A DNA stretch of 64,000 nucleotides, taken from assembly GCA_003260075.1 (NCBI GenBank), contig QLIY01000118.1:124001-188000 (forward strand), written 5' to 3'. The DNA comes from Phallusia mammillata. Its lineage: Eukaryota > Chordata > Ascidiacea > Phlebobranchia > Ascidiidae. The position numbers and the translations under genes were made by a program. The notes under the pieces were generated by a model that saw only the letters and a program-made list of their open reading frames with translations, had not been told where the DNA came from and did not search any database. How positions within the stretch are numbered: position 1 is the stretch's first letter; each line of letters begins with the position of its first letter. Shown here piece after piece: positions 37,457-50,700 of this stretch.

Positions 37457-38410
37457 GCCCCAACAGTGTTTCTGCGTAAATAGAATTTTTTAACCAAAGT
37501 TCATTTTCTTTGTGTTAGCTTTGTCTGTATTTTGCTTATGTGATATGCTTATCTGTTTGTATAGTTCCAAAGCTTATTTAAGTATCTTACTGATCATTAA
37601 AAATGTTACTGTTTTCTACATTTTTGTACTTTATGCACCACCTCAAACTTAACTTATCCAGTGAGTGTGTGTTTCCAAAGTGAACCATTGACTAACATGA
37701 TTGCTTGCACATACACAATGCCCAAATTTGGGCATGCCCGATTTTGTTGTGTTCAGGTGTTGTAGTCGCATAAATAATGGTTTTGAATACTACTACATAG
37801 TCAGTACACAAAATATTGATCCATCATTTTTGTGTTGTTTTATTACATAAATTTTTTATCACACATTTGGGTTTTTTGTAATGACTGCATCTGTAATGTA
37901 CATTGAGTTAATCTTTTTTTATGAGTTTATGTTAGCTGTAAAATGTATCAAGTGCAGTGCAATGTATTACATGTACTCTGCCAAGTTTCGTGTACTTTTA
38001 AAGCCGCATGATTATTAAATAATTGTAAACTTGTACGATTTGCTTAGTAATTTATATTTTCCGTGCAAAATACTTTGTAAAGCCAATCACGCTATGCATT
38101 GCATAACTTTCTATGTCCTTAAATGTAATACAATATAGCACAAAGCAAATCAAGTTCCGCATTTGTACAATATAACACAAGTCTAACCCACTTTTCCAAA
38201 GTAATTTAATCTTGAAAAAATGAACGTATTTTTCCGCGAAATGGTGTGCTTCATGACGTTCTCTTTCTGGCTGTTTATGCACTATTTCGCACCGATGTTA
38301 CATGTCACCACCGAAAAATAAACTTTAAATAGCCAGAAATTTAAAAAAACAAGTACTCTTGAATCGTACTACAGTTTTTTGGTGATGTTTGCCAGTGTGA
38401 AGTCATGAAT
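37457..38410. other. 3' region of the second SLC35G-like gene
   Basis: AT-rich and without open frames that look coding. It contains at least one possible ATTAAA polyadenylation signal near 38012. Nothing else is recognised. Confidence 0.45.
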
Positions 38411-38674
38411 AAATTCCATGAACAGTTGCTGTATTATTTGTAACGAAATGCTCTTCACAGGAAAAGTTTCTTGGCCCTTTTTCGTTCATTTTAACCACTG
38501 GTCGGCAACCGCCGGAAGAGTTACCTAGCCCAGTGGCGGGGGGGGGGAAATTCCATGAACAGTTGCTGTATTATTTGCAACGAAATGCTCTTCACAGGAA
38601 AAGTTTCTTGGCCCTTTTGCGTTCATTTTAACCACTGGTCGGCAACCGCCGAAAGAGTTACCTAGCCCAGTGGC
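38411..38674. repeat. 127-bp duplicate around a G10 join
   Basis: Copies 38411-38537 and 38548-38674 are of equal length, with a few substitutions (TTTTTCG versus TTTTGCG, GGAAGAG versus GAAAGAG). The left copy stops just inside the transposon end described at 38668. Confidence 0.88.
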
Positions 38675-38996
38675 GTAAGCAGACGAAAATTGTGGGAGGG
38701 GCTCAAATAGTTACCTGTCTAATACAACTTTTTGCTAACAAACGCGTGACTTGCCAAACTTTGATTCGACGGGACAGCCAAACGCTTCATTGATTTATTC
38801 CACATAAATATAAAAAAGCATGGGTTTCAGTTTACAACTTGGTGACAACAGTAAGTTTTGTTAATTTATATATTCCTTTGATAGTTGAAAAACGAAACCA
38901 CAATGATGAGGGACAAAACTGCACTAAATTAAAGTTTCTAAATATACAAATTTAAAAATTTGAGCGGGGCCATGGCCCCTCCCTGGCTACGCCACT
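38668..38996. mobile_element. Inverted-repeat element, about 330 bp
   Basis: The left end CAGTGGCGTAAGC pairs with the right end GGCTACGCCACTG. The flanking 8-mers ACCTAGCC and ACCTGCCC match at 6 of 8. Subterminal GGAGGGGCTC and GGCCCCTCCC stretches are also inverted. No coding capacity. Confidence 0.7.
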
Positions 38997-41746
38997 GACC
39001 TGCCCGTATGCTTTTACAGGTTAAATGCTTCAAAACATTTTGCCCATGTATCCTGGGATCACAAACTAATTTAGGCGTTTTAGGAGAAAACACACAAACG
39101 GAGAAACACAAACGTAGAGTATACTTCAAGCGAGAGAGAATGCTTATTACCAAAAGCAACTCGCCGATTAGAGCACGAATGAGCCGTCAGCACTTGTACA
39201 ACGATTGCGGTGTCCTGGGAGACAAATCAAACAGGAGAAGATTAACTCTCAGGTTTTTTAGGCGAAATAAAATTAATAAGCGTCCGTAACCCAAACTTTA
39301 CAAAAGAAATCATTTCAAGACGTTGGAAATATATGTTTGTTATGTAAAATAGGCCAATATACTTTCAAAAACTAAAAAAATATTATATTGTCCGAGATGA
39401 TCCCGGGTATGTACGTTGTTACCCCGGCACCGGGACAACTTTGGACATGTAAGTGCTTTAGGAATTTAGCTTTTTACATGCATTTCTTGTTGGCTTTGTA
39501 AAGCGATTATCCCACCTTTTTTGGCAAAAGACTCCCCTTTACAACCAACTAATATTTATATTCATGCAATGCAAATAAAATAATATGTTGGGAATTTTCA
39601 AAAACAATCCGTATCACCCCCGATCTCCCCTATAAGGGGCGTATAAGAGTATAAGCACGTGTTTAGGGCATGAAGTCATTAGAGATTCCACAAATACTTT
39701 TTATAGCCTTGTTTCAGTACAAGTGTCTCGCTAAGTAGGAGTTTTTTCCCACCACTTCCACCAATAACTCACAGATACATTGTTACGACATAAGCAGCAA
39801 CATTCATTCTTGTTTTATTGTTGCGCCTTACTGTACGAAAATGTGCTAGTCAGACATTCAATGCCCATGCCAGGTGAAAGTCTACCAACTTAACAGCGAA
39901 CTACGTATTTGTTTATTTTGGTATTTGAAGCTGTACGGGTGTTTTACACCTTTAGATTCATTCACTGTTGTGTTTAAGTTACAATTGACCAACTACATTT
40001 CATCAGTTAAAATGCTGAAAGTTAGAATGGGCAGAGGGCTAGAAAGCGTACAAACGAAACCAGCACGTTTGTATAGAGCTAGAATCGTATAGTCGTATTG
40101 CAAAAATTGATTTGTGAAATAACTGATCCACCCATTATTTGACAAGCACGGTGATGAAGATTGTGGGTCATTGAATGATAGAACTTGTTAATTTCGAACC
40201 AGTTCGTTGCGATGGCTACTGGATTCTAGTCATAATATTGAAAGACTTGTTTTGACTTCACACAGTTAAGGTCATATTAAAACTCTTACGAGTAAACGAA
40301 AAATGTTCGTTGGGTTTAAAATGTTGCTGGTAACTGTCGACTAAATGAATTGTAGATTGCAGACATAACACTTTGGTCAAGCCCCACACATAATTGTTCT
40401 GGCCCAAACTATAGCCTAAATATCGCAATTTTGCAGTTGAATCGGTTCATCACATTGTACCGTATTTGTGCCGCACTGTCAAGATAAAAAAGCACAGCGC
40501 AATATATTACTGCTACAAGCACAGAACCGGAAATATTTGCGCAACGTAAGCAGGCAAAGGTCGAACGCACTGCCTGTATACGTGTAATCATTCAAATCCG
40601 CTTAAAACAGTTGTGAAAACAAACCCAATGATTGGATCCAGTATAGACCTTTTGCTTTTTTTGAATCTGTATCCGAACTGGTTACTGTTCAGTAAATCTG
40701 CGCTTCCAGTAGTTTTGTTTCAACAATCTGGAAAAAAAACACAATAGACCATTTAGGCGAATTAATTGTCTATGCCTATACCTTCCACATATTGTACGAC
40801 TGCAAGGGGATTGATTTCATCTTAAAAATACATAACAACAGCATTAGGTCACAGTGCCCTGGCCTGCCAAACATTCTGATAACATTGGTACGTTGCAAAA
40901 CTCCGAAAACATGTGCCCTAAACCCTTTGACGTCGCTTAACCATCAAACTCTGGCAACAATTGATTCACATACAACTCATGGTTGTAAAAAAACAACTTG
41001 AAAGAAGATTTGTTGTGTGTGTGTGCCCACTGGGTAGCACGCGGGCGCATTGGCGCGGAGTGTGTGTGTGTGCGTGCTGAAAGGAATTGTTGTCGCCATT
41101 GTGCAAGATGGAGCACATGGCGCCAAAACGGCTTGATTTAAGGAAAACGTTAGCTTGATCGATCTACTAACCTAATGTGCATGAGGTTGGTGGTTTAAAT
41201 ATTTAGTTTAGTTCTTTTACCAGTGTATCAGTAATTTTTTTGTTTATGGTTATGTACTGCACGTGAATAGCTCAATCATTTACAAACACAACAATGTTAA
41301 ACGACTTGTTTGGTCACAGGACATTTATTCAACTCTAAAAAAACTCAGAGGTGAGTTAAGTTTAAAGACGCAGGTTTTGATTTTACAAACTTATAAGGCT
41401 GAAGGAAGAATATGTTCATCATATCAGCCACACTGTTGATTTACATGCCATGTTTAAAAACTATGCTGACAGTGAAAGAATGCTAGCTCCAACATAATAT
41501 TAGCTGTGCAGCTATAACAGGTTAAAAAAGTTTACTTTGTACAGACTTCAAGAACAATATATATATATATATTGTTCCATATGTATATGCTTAATAAATG
41601 TGCTTTTTATTTCTTTAAATAATTTGTTTTTAGTTTTTAATGTGTTCAATGGCATATATTTTTGATACAAATATTATAAGCATGCCTGGTTGTACAACAG
41701 ACTGGTAATTTTATGCTGACACTTGTTCTGGTCAAAACTATTCAAC
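38997..41746. other. Intergenic upstream of the zinc-finger gene
   Basis: No gene recognised. A TG-rich microsatellite lies at about 41013-41070. A splice-acceptor-like TTGTACAACAG ends at 41700, 46 bases before the zinc-finger ATG, and could mark a 5' UTR intron or a spliced-leader site. Confidence 0.45.
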
Positions 41747-44700
41747 ATGAATGGGATTAGTCATAACCATTCGAAAGGAATATTTGAGAGACTGTATTCT
41801 GAAAATGGGTTTGAAGAAATGTACATGAATACTGAAGAACAGCCATCAATACCTATGTTCGAAGATATTCACCAATTAATTTTAAAAGCCAGTCAGAAGT
41901 TGGCAGACTTTGAAAAGCCAGATACATCCCCTGAAGAGCAAACTTTGAAACCAAGCTCACCTGTAGAGGATGGGTTAGACCAGCCAATGTCACTGAATTA
42001 TGATAATGGCGATGATATTTCTGATTCAGGTACAGAGTATCTGAATGACGAGAGTGCCATGTCAGAAACTGAAGAAGAAGATAGACCAGAAAATAATGCT
42101 GAATTTCCACCAGACACTGATGACCTTATATCTGACTTCAATCAGGTTGAAGATGAGTTTGTCGATGACAATGTACATGGTATTCCTCGACGAAGGTTCA
42201 GTTTTACTCACTATGTCATGTTGAAAAGAAATGGCAAATACCACTGCAGTGAGTGTGTATTTAAAACATCCATGTACAAACGGTTTTACAGTCATTTTTC
42301 AAAGTTTCACAAGAAAGTGGCAAGGGAAGCTTATCTGATTGTGAATGGCAAAGTCACCAAAGACCTACGGAAACCAACTGGAGAATTAACCTACATGTAC
42401 CGGTGCAGCATGTGTAAATTTATTACAATGAGCTTCAGAGGTTTTAAAATACATGCAACCTCCAGACATACTAATCATGATCACAAAAATATTATCCGAT
42501 ACTTGCCGGTCAATCACCCTAAAGCACATGGGTATTATCAGTCTTATTTGAATTCATTACAGCATACCACACAAATCAAAAATGTTGTTGGACAGTTTAA
42601 GCCTTACTTTTCATGCACCCAGACTGAGAACTGTGTAAGTTACAGCAGTATAATTGAGGCTGCACAGTCCCACTATATCAAGTGCATGCGCTGCTCTGAA
42701 ACCTTCCTGTACCCCAGTTTGTTGGAAAAGCATTATGATGAAGTGCATTCAACATGTGGCCCTTGTCGAGACAAGCTTTCAAAACTGTTCCACTGTGAGA
42801 AATGTACATATAGATCAGAGAGTTATCGAATGCTGCACAAGCATTTTGTGGATTCTCATGCATTCCTTGTGACTGAAGCTTCCAAGTACTTATCTGATTC
42901 AGATGATTCTTGGGACGGAAACACACCAGTTGAACTTGCTGATGAAAATGCAATGGATCAAACTACACATACACCAGAAAAGTCATGTACACCAGAAAAG
43001 ACAAGTCCAACAATACAAGCAGCTAAATCACCATTAGTTAAATCAGAGTGCTTGTTAAAATGTGACAAGTGTAATTTTAGAACTCCAAAAATCAGCTTTC
43101 TTTTAAACCATTACCGAAGCAGCCATGTACGAAACTATCCAGACTTTGTAGAAAATCGCATAGTTGATGAATTCAAACAAAATGTGGTTTTGGTTGAAAT
43201 TCCTAGGAAAGAAATCAGAAAAGATTGGGTTAATGGTTGGATTAACTCTGAATGTACAAGTTTGATTCACGAACCACTGTATGTGTGTATGGTTTGCAAT
43301 TACCATAGCACTGTTTTTAACACTGTTGTCACCCATTACAATAATCATCCAAGGCGAACTTTTTCCAAAAGAGCGATAGGTGTCATTGAAAACGAAGCTG
43401 CTGAGAAGCAAAATGAAAAGAAACCTTATATCAGTCTACATAGAGAACTCTTCAAATGCACTTACTGTGGTTTTAGTGCTTGTTTTTTTCAGACCATGTT
43501 CAACCATTATCAAGCGATGCACAATGACAAAGTTTCAGCTAAAACAGATTTTGACAAGCTTATACAGTCCTCTGTCACAAATTGGTGTTTTAAATGCACC
43601 AAGAACTATGATGATACAAATGATCTGATAAAGCACATTGGCACAGAACATACTAAAGCTGTAATCAACTTTTCAAAACTGCCAGATAATTCATATAAAT
43701 GCAATTTTTGCAAAAAAGTTTTTGCAAAACTATCAGATCTTGCACAAGACCTTCAAGAACATGAAAGTGATTATAACAGCTTGTATGAAAAAAACTATGT
43801 TGTGGCATTCTGTTGCTCCAAATGTCGCCGTGTTTTCAAAGGCAAACGATTTATGCGTCATCACTATACACGAATGCATACAGAATGGACCAATGACTCA
43901 TTTGCCCTTGAAGACATTCCTGATAGATTTTTTGTAAAGCCAGCTGATGATTTTGAAGATGATTCTGTGAAGAAAAGCAGTTCTACTGAAGATGCGTCGG
44001 AAGATGGTGATGCAGACACAAGTGCTACATTGGACCTGAAAATGGGAGAATTTGTGCGGTTGGTGAAAAACCACTATGTGTGCAAGCGTTGTGACTGGAG
44101 CACTATGAACACAATTTCAATGAGAATTCATATCAAACAAGTCCATCAAAGGTACATCGATTCAACTCCGGTTATACTGAACACAAATGAAATGGAAACT
44201 GAAGAAGAAGATGATGCGAAGAGTGTTGTTCGAATTACAGTTTCATCTTGTTCTCATGTAAAGTGGATGACCAAAGGACCCTCTGTTTTTGAAAAACATG
44301 TGCGGATGCGACATAACACCTTGAACCCATATGACTGCCCATACTGCAAAAAATCTTTTGTTTGTCAAGTCATTCTACTGATGCATACACGCAAAAAGCA
44401 CAAAAACAGACCTGTTCCTAAAATTGAATGCAAAACTGATGAAAATCGGGAGGTCTCCCACAGTTGTACAAATCGCAACATAAAAAAACGCAGTCCGCTT
44501 GTTTATAAACGACACGTAGCCGAATACCACCGTACCAACCCCCCATTCTACTGCCCCAAATGTGATAAGGCATTCATATGCAACAAAATTTTTATTAAAC
44601 ACCTTAAAAAACATCATAATATTCAAGAAGATGGCTTGAAGAATCAAGATTCTTTTGGTTCAAAAAGTGGTCCTATTGCAGTGGGTTCTTATAAGTCTCA

Positions 44701-47700
44701 GGTTCACTTAAAAAAGAAGGGCATTGCAAAAGATTACTCTCATCCAAAGGTTTGGCATAGTGTGAAGTTAAAGAGACTGTCTAAAATATTATGTATCTCT
44801 TGGAACTTTATATTAATACAATATTTAATGATGGTTTTGGATTTTTTTTACACATGCATAGGATGTAAATTGTTTTAAGCAAATTATATCACATCTTTGC
44901 TGCATTTTAAAACTTTTTTTATTTAATAATCATTGGGTGATTTTATGTTATACAGAGTGTAAAAGTGGACAAACATTGGAAATGTCTATACTGCAACTCC
45001 CAGCATCACAATTATATTCTGCTGCGCAAACATACCATTAAAGTTCATCCAAGCAAACAGGCAAGTGCCTAACCACAAAACAAGTTTGTTATTTGTTTAC
45101 ATTAAAAATGATTTTATAACATGCGTACAGTGTTTTTGCAACCAAGTTTTTTCACACATAATTTCCCATCAAATATTTGTTTTTACCCATGGATCCAGCT
45201 CTTTAGGTGCAAGTGGTGCGACTTTATATGCAAAACACGGCCGAGGCACAGTGCTCATGTAAAAATTCATTATCGCTTTATCTCTGCAAGAATGAAGGAA
45301 CTGCGAATGATTTTCAAAAACAAAAAAATTAATGGTTTGAGGTATGGAATTTTCTTTTAATATTGTTAAAAATATTCCACCCTTTCACCCTGCTGTTTTT
45401 AGATCAAAAACTGAAAAAACCAGGACCGTTGCCATGCGATTGGAGGTAAACAGTTAACTTTTTGCCTACATAATAAGGTTAAGCGTAGCATTGTTTACAG
45501 CAGTGGTTCTCAAACCTTTTTTGACATGACCCAAATACTTCTGAAAAATATGCATTAATATATCACTATTTTTGTATGTTTAGTTCAAAATTACTTTGCC
45601 AGTTTGGAAATGTGCAGTCAAAAAATCAAATAGTACAGTCAATCATTTTTATTTAGCCTGAAGTGGGTTCGGGTGTACCAACAATTTATAACATCACAAA
45701 CAAAATGTCTTTTGTTATTGATGCTACAGTTGGGGTTGCAGCCTCAGTTTGGGAATTACTGGTTTAGAGTAACTATTAAATTTCAAAAATAGAAAAAAAA
45801 TCATGTAAAAAGTCCAATAAATAGTTTTTTTTACATACATTGCAACCTTACCCATAAACTAAAGCCATTTCTAAATCCAAATAATTCACAATTTTGGTCG
45901 TTCGGGGTTTCAGACCCCTGAAATAAGTGACACTGATGAAATGGGTGTAACTGGTTTGGGTGACGACCACATGATGGAAGAAACCAACCTTGAAACGGAC
46001 TTGAACGAAGAAGATGAATCCGAACAGTATTTGCCTCCACCTGTATCCCGTAAAGCGAGGAAAAGCACCAAACACCATTCGCCACGTGTTAAGGTATGAA
46101 TACGTTCTTCGTATTTTCCACCGTAAGAACAGGCCAGGTTATATAGAGAGACGTCGTTCACAAACCCGGATAATATCTGATCTGCACTTATCGTTGATAC
46201 CCAAGTCACATTTACTGCTCTTACTTTTGCGACCGTACCTAATTCATACTCGTAAAAGCAGCTACGGAATTCACTTTGGATTTTTTCGTCCAGGTTGAAA
46301 TTTTACTAAACGTAGAGCCACACCGGGTAATAAGTTTGCAACAAGCTTGCAATCTGCTGATTGTATAATTTGGAGTTTGGTCTTACTCGTTAAACTTCCG
46401 CGTGAATGCGTTTTGCCATTCATTGGATACGAATATATTGCTTTGTAACATTTTATTGTGCTTAGCACATATGATGACACTTAAAGATGTCTGTTACATT
46501 TTTTAAAACAACTTCATTTATGTTTTTTTTAAGTCTTCAAAACCTGGTCGGGTTGAATTGCGACGAGCCTGACCCCATAGGAGTCTTAAGGGGCCATAAG
46601 AGTCTTACTAAATGATTAAGATTGAATAGACAATTACTAATGGATTTTTGGTGTTGCCAACTGAAAACACTGAAAAAATATTGCTGCTAAATGGCGTGCA
46701 TGACCTTAATTTTGTAGCTTTGATTTAAATAAGGGGCCCACCTTGAAATGACCAGTGTTCGAACAGGGATAAAAAAAATGTCTAATACCAGTACAATTTT
46801 CCCTCTTCGGTGCCCTTTCAAAATACACCACTGTCAACTGCAATAAAGCCCCACAAATTCCCTGTATTGGCACATTTGGCAATGTCCGGTGTTTGATGAC
46901 TGCATGCCAACTTCCTCTTTGCAGGATCAACTGAAACTCTATCCTAAAGTCTCACCAGATGCGAAACTGATTGACGGGTTTCATCTGCTAGAAGACGGTC
47001 GAATACTGTAAGCAAATCTTGTTACATACCTTCAAAAGTTAACAATAAAATAAAAGTTTCGATTCCTTCTGTAACTTGTATGTTGTGGTTTGATCTATAA
47101 GTTGTTATTCCACATCCGCCGTACGGTTTTGGTCTTAATACCAAGGAATTCGAGTCGACATGACACGCCTTATTTCGTCTTAACCTAACATAATTTAAAA
47201 ATCTTTCTGACGTAATCGGCGCGTAACTGCATCCTTTATGAATTTAGTTACCTTTGGAATACGTTCGACCATTTTTTTTCACCGTTGAGTTTGCGTAAAT
47301 TTGTTCGTAAATAGAGTAGGCGACTTCCTCAAAACATGGCAAAATATATTTTAACTTAATTTTTTTTTATTAATGAACAATTTTATTGTCCATGAACGGT
47401 TATGGTGTGACAAAAATAGTTTTAGCAAAAAAACTACCAAATAGCGAAAGCAGCACCTAAAATGCTTCAAAAACTGCGTTAGCCCGTTGTTTGTCAAGCA
47501 GTTCGCAACGGACAAAACTTTTCTTGGGGATTCCCCTAAAGTTTTTTCCCGACATTCTCTAATGTCAGGTGGTCCCCCCCCCCCTTTTTTTTCACCGTTG
47601 AGTTTGCGTAAATTTGTTCGTAAATAGAGTAGGCGACTTCCTCAAAACATGGAAAAATATATTTTAACTTAATTTTTTTTTATTAATGAACAATTTTATT

Positions 47701-50700
47701 GTCCATGAACGGTTATGGTGTGACAAAAATAGTTTTAGCAAAAAAACTACCAAATAGCGAAAGCAGCACCTAAAATGCTTCAAAAACTGCGTTAGCCCGT
47801 TGTTTGTCAAGCAGTTCGCAACGGACAAAACTTTTCTTGGGGATTCCCCTAAAGTTTTTTCCCGACATTCTCTAATGTCAGGACCACCTTATTAGTCAGC
47901 CCCGGTGGGGTTTTTCGACCAAGCTGATACGATTCACTGAAGCTGTTTGAATCGGAGCTTATGAAACTCGAGACGGGGAAGCGATCAGTTATGACTGGTT
48001 TCAATAACTACTCTGCGACACTGGGAAAATACGCAGTTTTGGTTTAGCAATATAATTTTCTGCAAGCTTGATGAAACTGCTGTAACCTGAGACTATGAGG
48101 TGTCACCTAAAACCGTTTTTTTTGTGCTGTCGTTCCAATGACACGGACAGGAAATGTGTTCTGATGTTAATGACAAGCATATGTGCAATTTTGGGTATAT
48201 TGACAGGGCAGAGTATGATTTAAACGTTTGTCTGCCGTATGGTTGTTGTATTTATTTAGGCATAGTTGGTTTAGCTGAATTTCGTCCAAACATAATTGTT
48301 AGGGATAGATATTTGTGAGATGTTTATTAAGTGGCCAGGAAACAGATTGAAACAATGTCGTTGTTTTAGATATTGTTAAACACTAAAATGTATGATATTT
48401 TACCACGTTTTAGTTCGATAAGAATTTGTTTTGCACACTTTAACCTCTAAATTCATTTAACGTTTCTTATTCATTCGTTGTTTCAGTTTTGCTGTTCTGT
48501 TTAAAATTGTTAAAACTAGCTGATTTCCGATCCCGCGATTGTTACAGCATCTTGAATTGTTAAAAAATAGGTTGCTTTTATTGTCTGTAAGTCGTGGCTC
48601 ACAATACGGTCCGCCGTCTCAAATATCCTAACTGGGTTTATCCTGTCTGTGTACCGGTGTTTGTTTCACGCTTGTTGTTAACCGTCGCCTTACGCTGGAA
48701 GCGCTACTCTATAGATCGTTTTAAGAGTGTTAGGTACAGAAGAAATTGAAGCATATTAACGAGTTAACCTGTAACACTAAGGTTCTGAAATTTGTGTAAG
48801 TTTTCACCAAAATGTGGTACTACATCTTGAGAGAAAATATAAGTAAGCGTTTTATGAATATTTTATGCGGTCTTCTATTATCAAACTGCTGTTGAATAAA
48901 GCATCCGCTTTAGTACAAAATTTAACAAATGGTTTGAGGATGAAAACAGTTAAAATTCTTAGCCAGACATTGAACTCTGAACTGTGCAACCTGCAAATAC
49001 AGCCCGTCATAGACAGTTGGTGCGGTTCGCGAGGACTCCGTGAAGTGTTAGCGAGCGATATCAGTTCTTTGTTGTTTGTGAGCAGATCAATGCGGCCGGT
49101 GATCAGAATCACTTACAAGTTCTACTGGCTGCTGTTAACTCCACGAAGCGTGTTAAGTACGCAGCAAACTAATTTTAACTTGTAAGGGTGCGGCCCGCAG
49201 TCTAATCATGTTGATTGCATTTAGCCAATTAGTAATAAAAAAATTGTCTGAAACAAACCTTTTCTCTCTTATAAGGGGAAGTGTTTTGGAATGCTTACCC
49301 AAAACTTGTTGCTGCGTTCGTGCGAAATACGAACTCTAAAACACCTTTTTCCGCTTAGTACTTTACCAGATTTGGATTTATTATGTAGCATATCGTAGAA
49401 ACGAAAGTCTTAGTTCGTCGTAGAAACGTCCTCTATTAACAAACAATTGGACGATTGTTAGTTTTTGTTTCAAATCGGTTGGTTAGTTTTGTTTTCGTGA
49501 ATTGGATAACTCTTGAGAGTTGAGAAAAGCCAGTCAGTTGAAAGGCACTTTATGCTAAAAGTCTGTCAATCATTGCCAACATGTAAACAATGCATTTAAT
49601 GGCAACTGCCTAAATCAACATCTTTCTAGGGCGACTCTCCGTTTAAACTGTTTTTGGAAAAAAAGGGTAACTGATAAAGAAAAGTGTAAATTTTCTAAAA
49701 AAAATTCTTCAGATTAACTTGATCATGATGCAAGAACATAGTTGTTTAAACTAAAGTTGATCACATCGTTAATGCGGAATGTATATTAAAAAATATGGAG
49801 CAGTTGGTTACATCACAAACATGACTGATTATGCGCGAACAGTGATTTGTTACTTGTGATTAAATAAAGTAGCATTGTTTGACATATGTATATTGGACGC
49901 AAAAAACATTATGTTGTTTTTATTTTTTTTAATCACTCTTCAAGTTTTCTATTATGCTTTGTTTATTCAGGTTAAATGAATACGACTTAAAAAACAAAAA
50001 ACAAATACGAAAACTTTTAAAATGTCGAAGAGTCAATCTGTCCGTCGCAAACGAAAATTGTCGAAATCATCTCGTTCTCATCATAGGTGCAAATATTGCA
50101 ATTACGTCAGCATTGATCGATCAAGGATGATGATCCACTTGAGGGCGTGTCACTCCACATTTTCCGGGTTCAGTTGCCAGTTGTGCAGCTTTTCATCTGA
50201 AGAATTTAAAGAAATACGCAAGCATTTGGTCGACTATCACAAGGTTGCTTTAAACAAATAATAGTGAAAACTCCTTTTTTTCTTTTTTTAACAAATAAAC
50301 ACGCCAGCGTCTTTTAAGTCATTTCTAGATATTTTAATTTGATATTGTTTTGTCATTGATTATATATCTCATTGTTTTTGCCAAAATGAAGAAGATCAAA
50401 CCAACTTAAGTGTTTACATTTTGTATCTCATTTCTTGAACGTGTTTGTGAAAACAACCCATTTTTTACTTTGTGTTGCAACAAACAATAACTTATGATGT
50501 AAATTCCAACATTTCAGAAAAATTACCACGTGGGTGCAAATCGGCATGGGCTTTTTTTTCTTTGTATTTAACAGTGTGTTTTTGAACTTCTTGTTTAATC
50601 TTTTATTACAATAAACGTCAATTAGTGTTAGTTTTGAACGAGTTTAAGTTCTGAATATGGTCAGCCTAGAACCGTTTTTGAACAACACTGTTTGTTTGCT

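Noticed and set aside
44750..44878. Read-through end of the zinc-finger first exon
   Set aside because: The 43 extra codons look like intron, and in-frame fingers resume at 44956, so splicing at 44749 is preferred even though the donor is weak.
46706..46930. Minus-strand frame near zinc-finger exon 6
   Set aside because: Antisense to the intron-exon boundary with no domain; a shadow frame.
48865..49185. Plus-strand frame of 106 codons in the long zinc-finger intron
   Set aside because: No finger motif, no splice-site pairing and no recognisable family.
50022..50261. Separate 79-residue zinc-finger gene starting at 50022
   Set aside because: Possible, but the phase-compatible acceptor at 50086 and the matching next exon favour it being an internal exon of the large gene; kept as an alternative.
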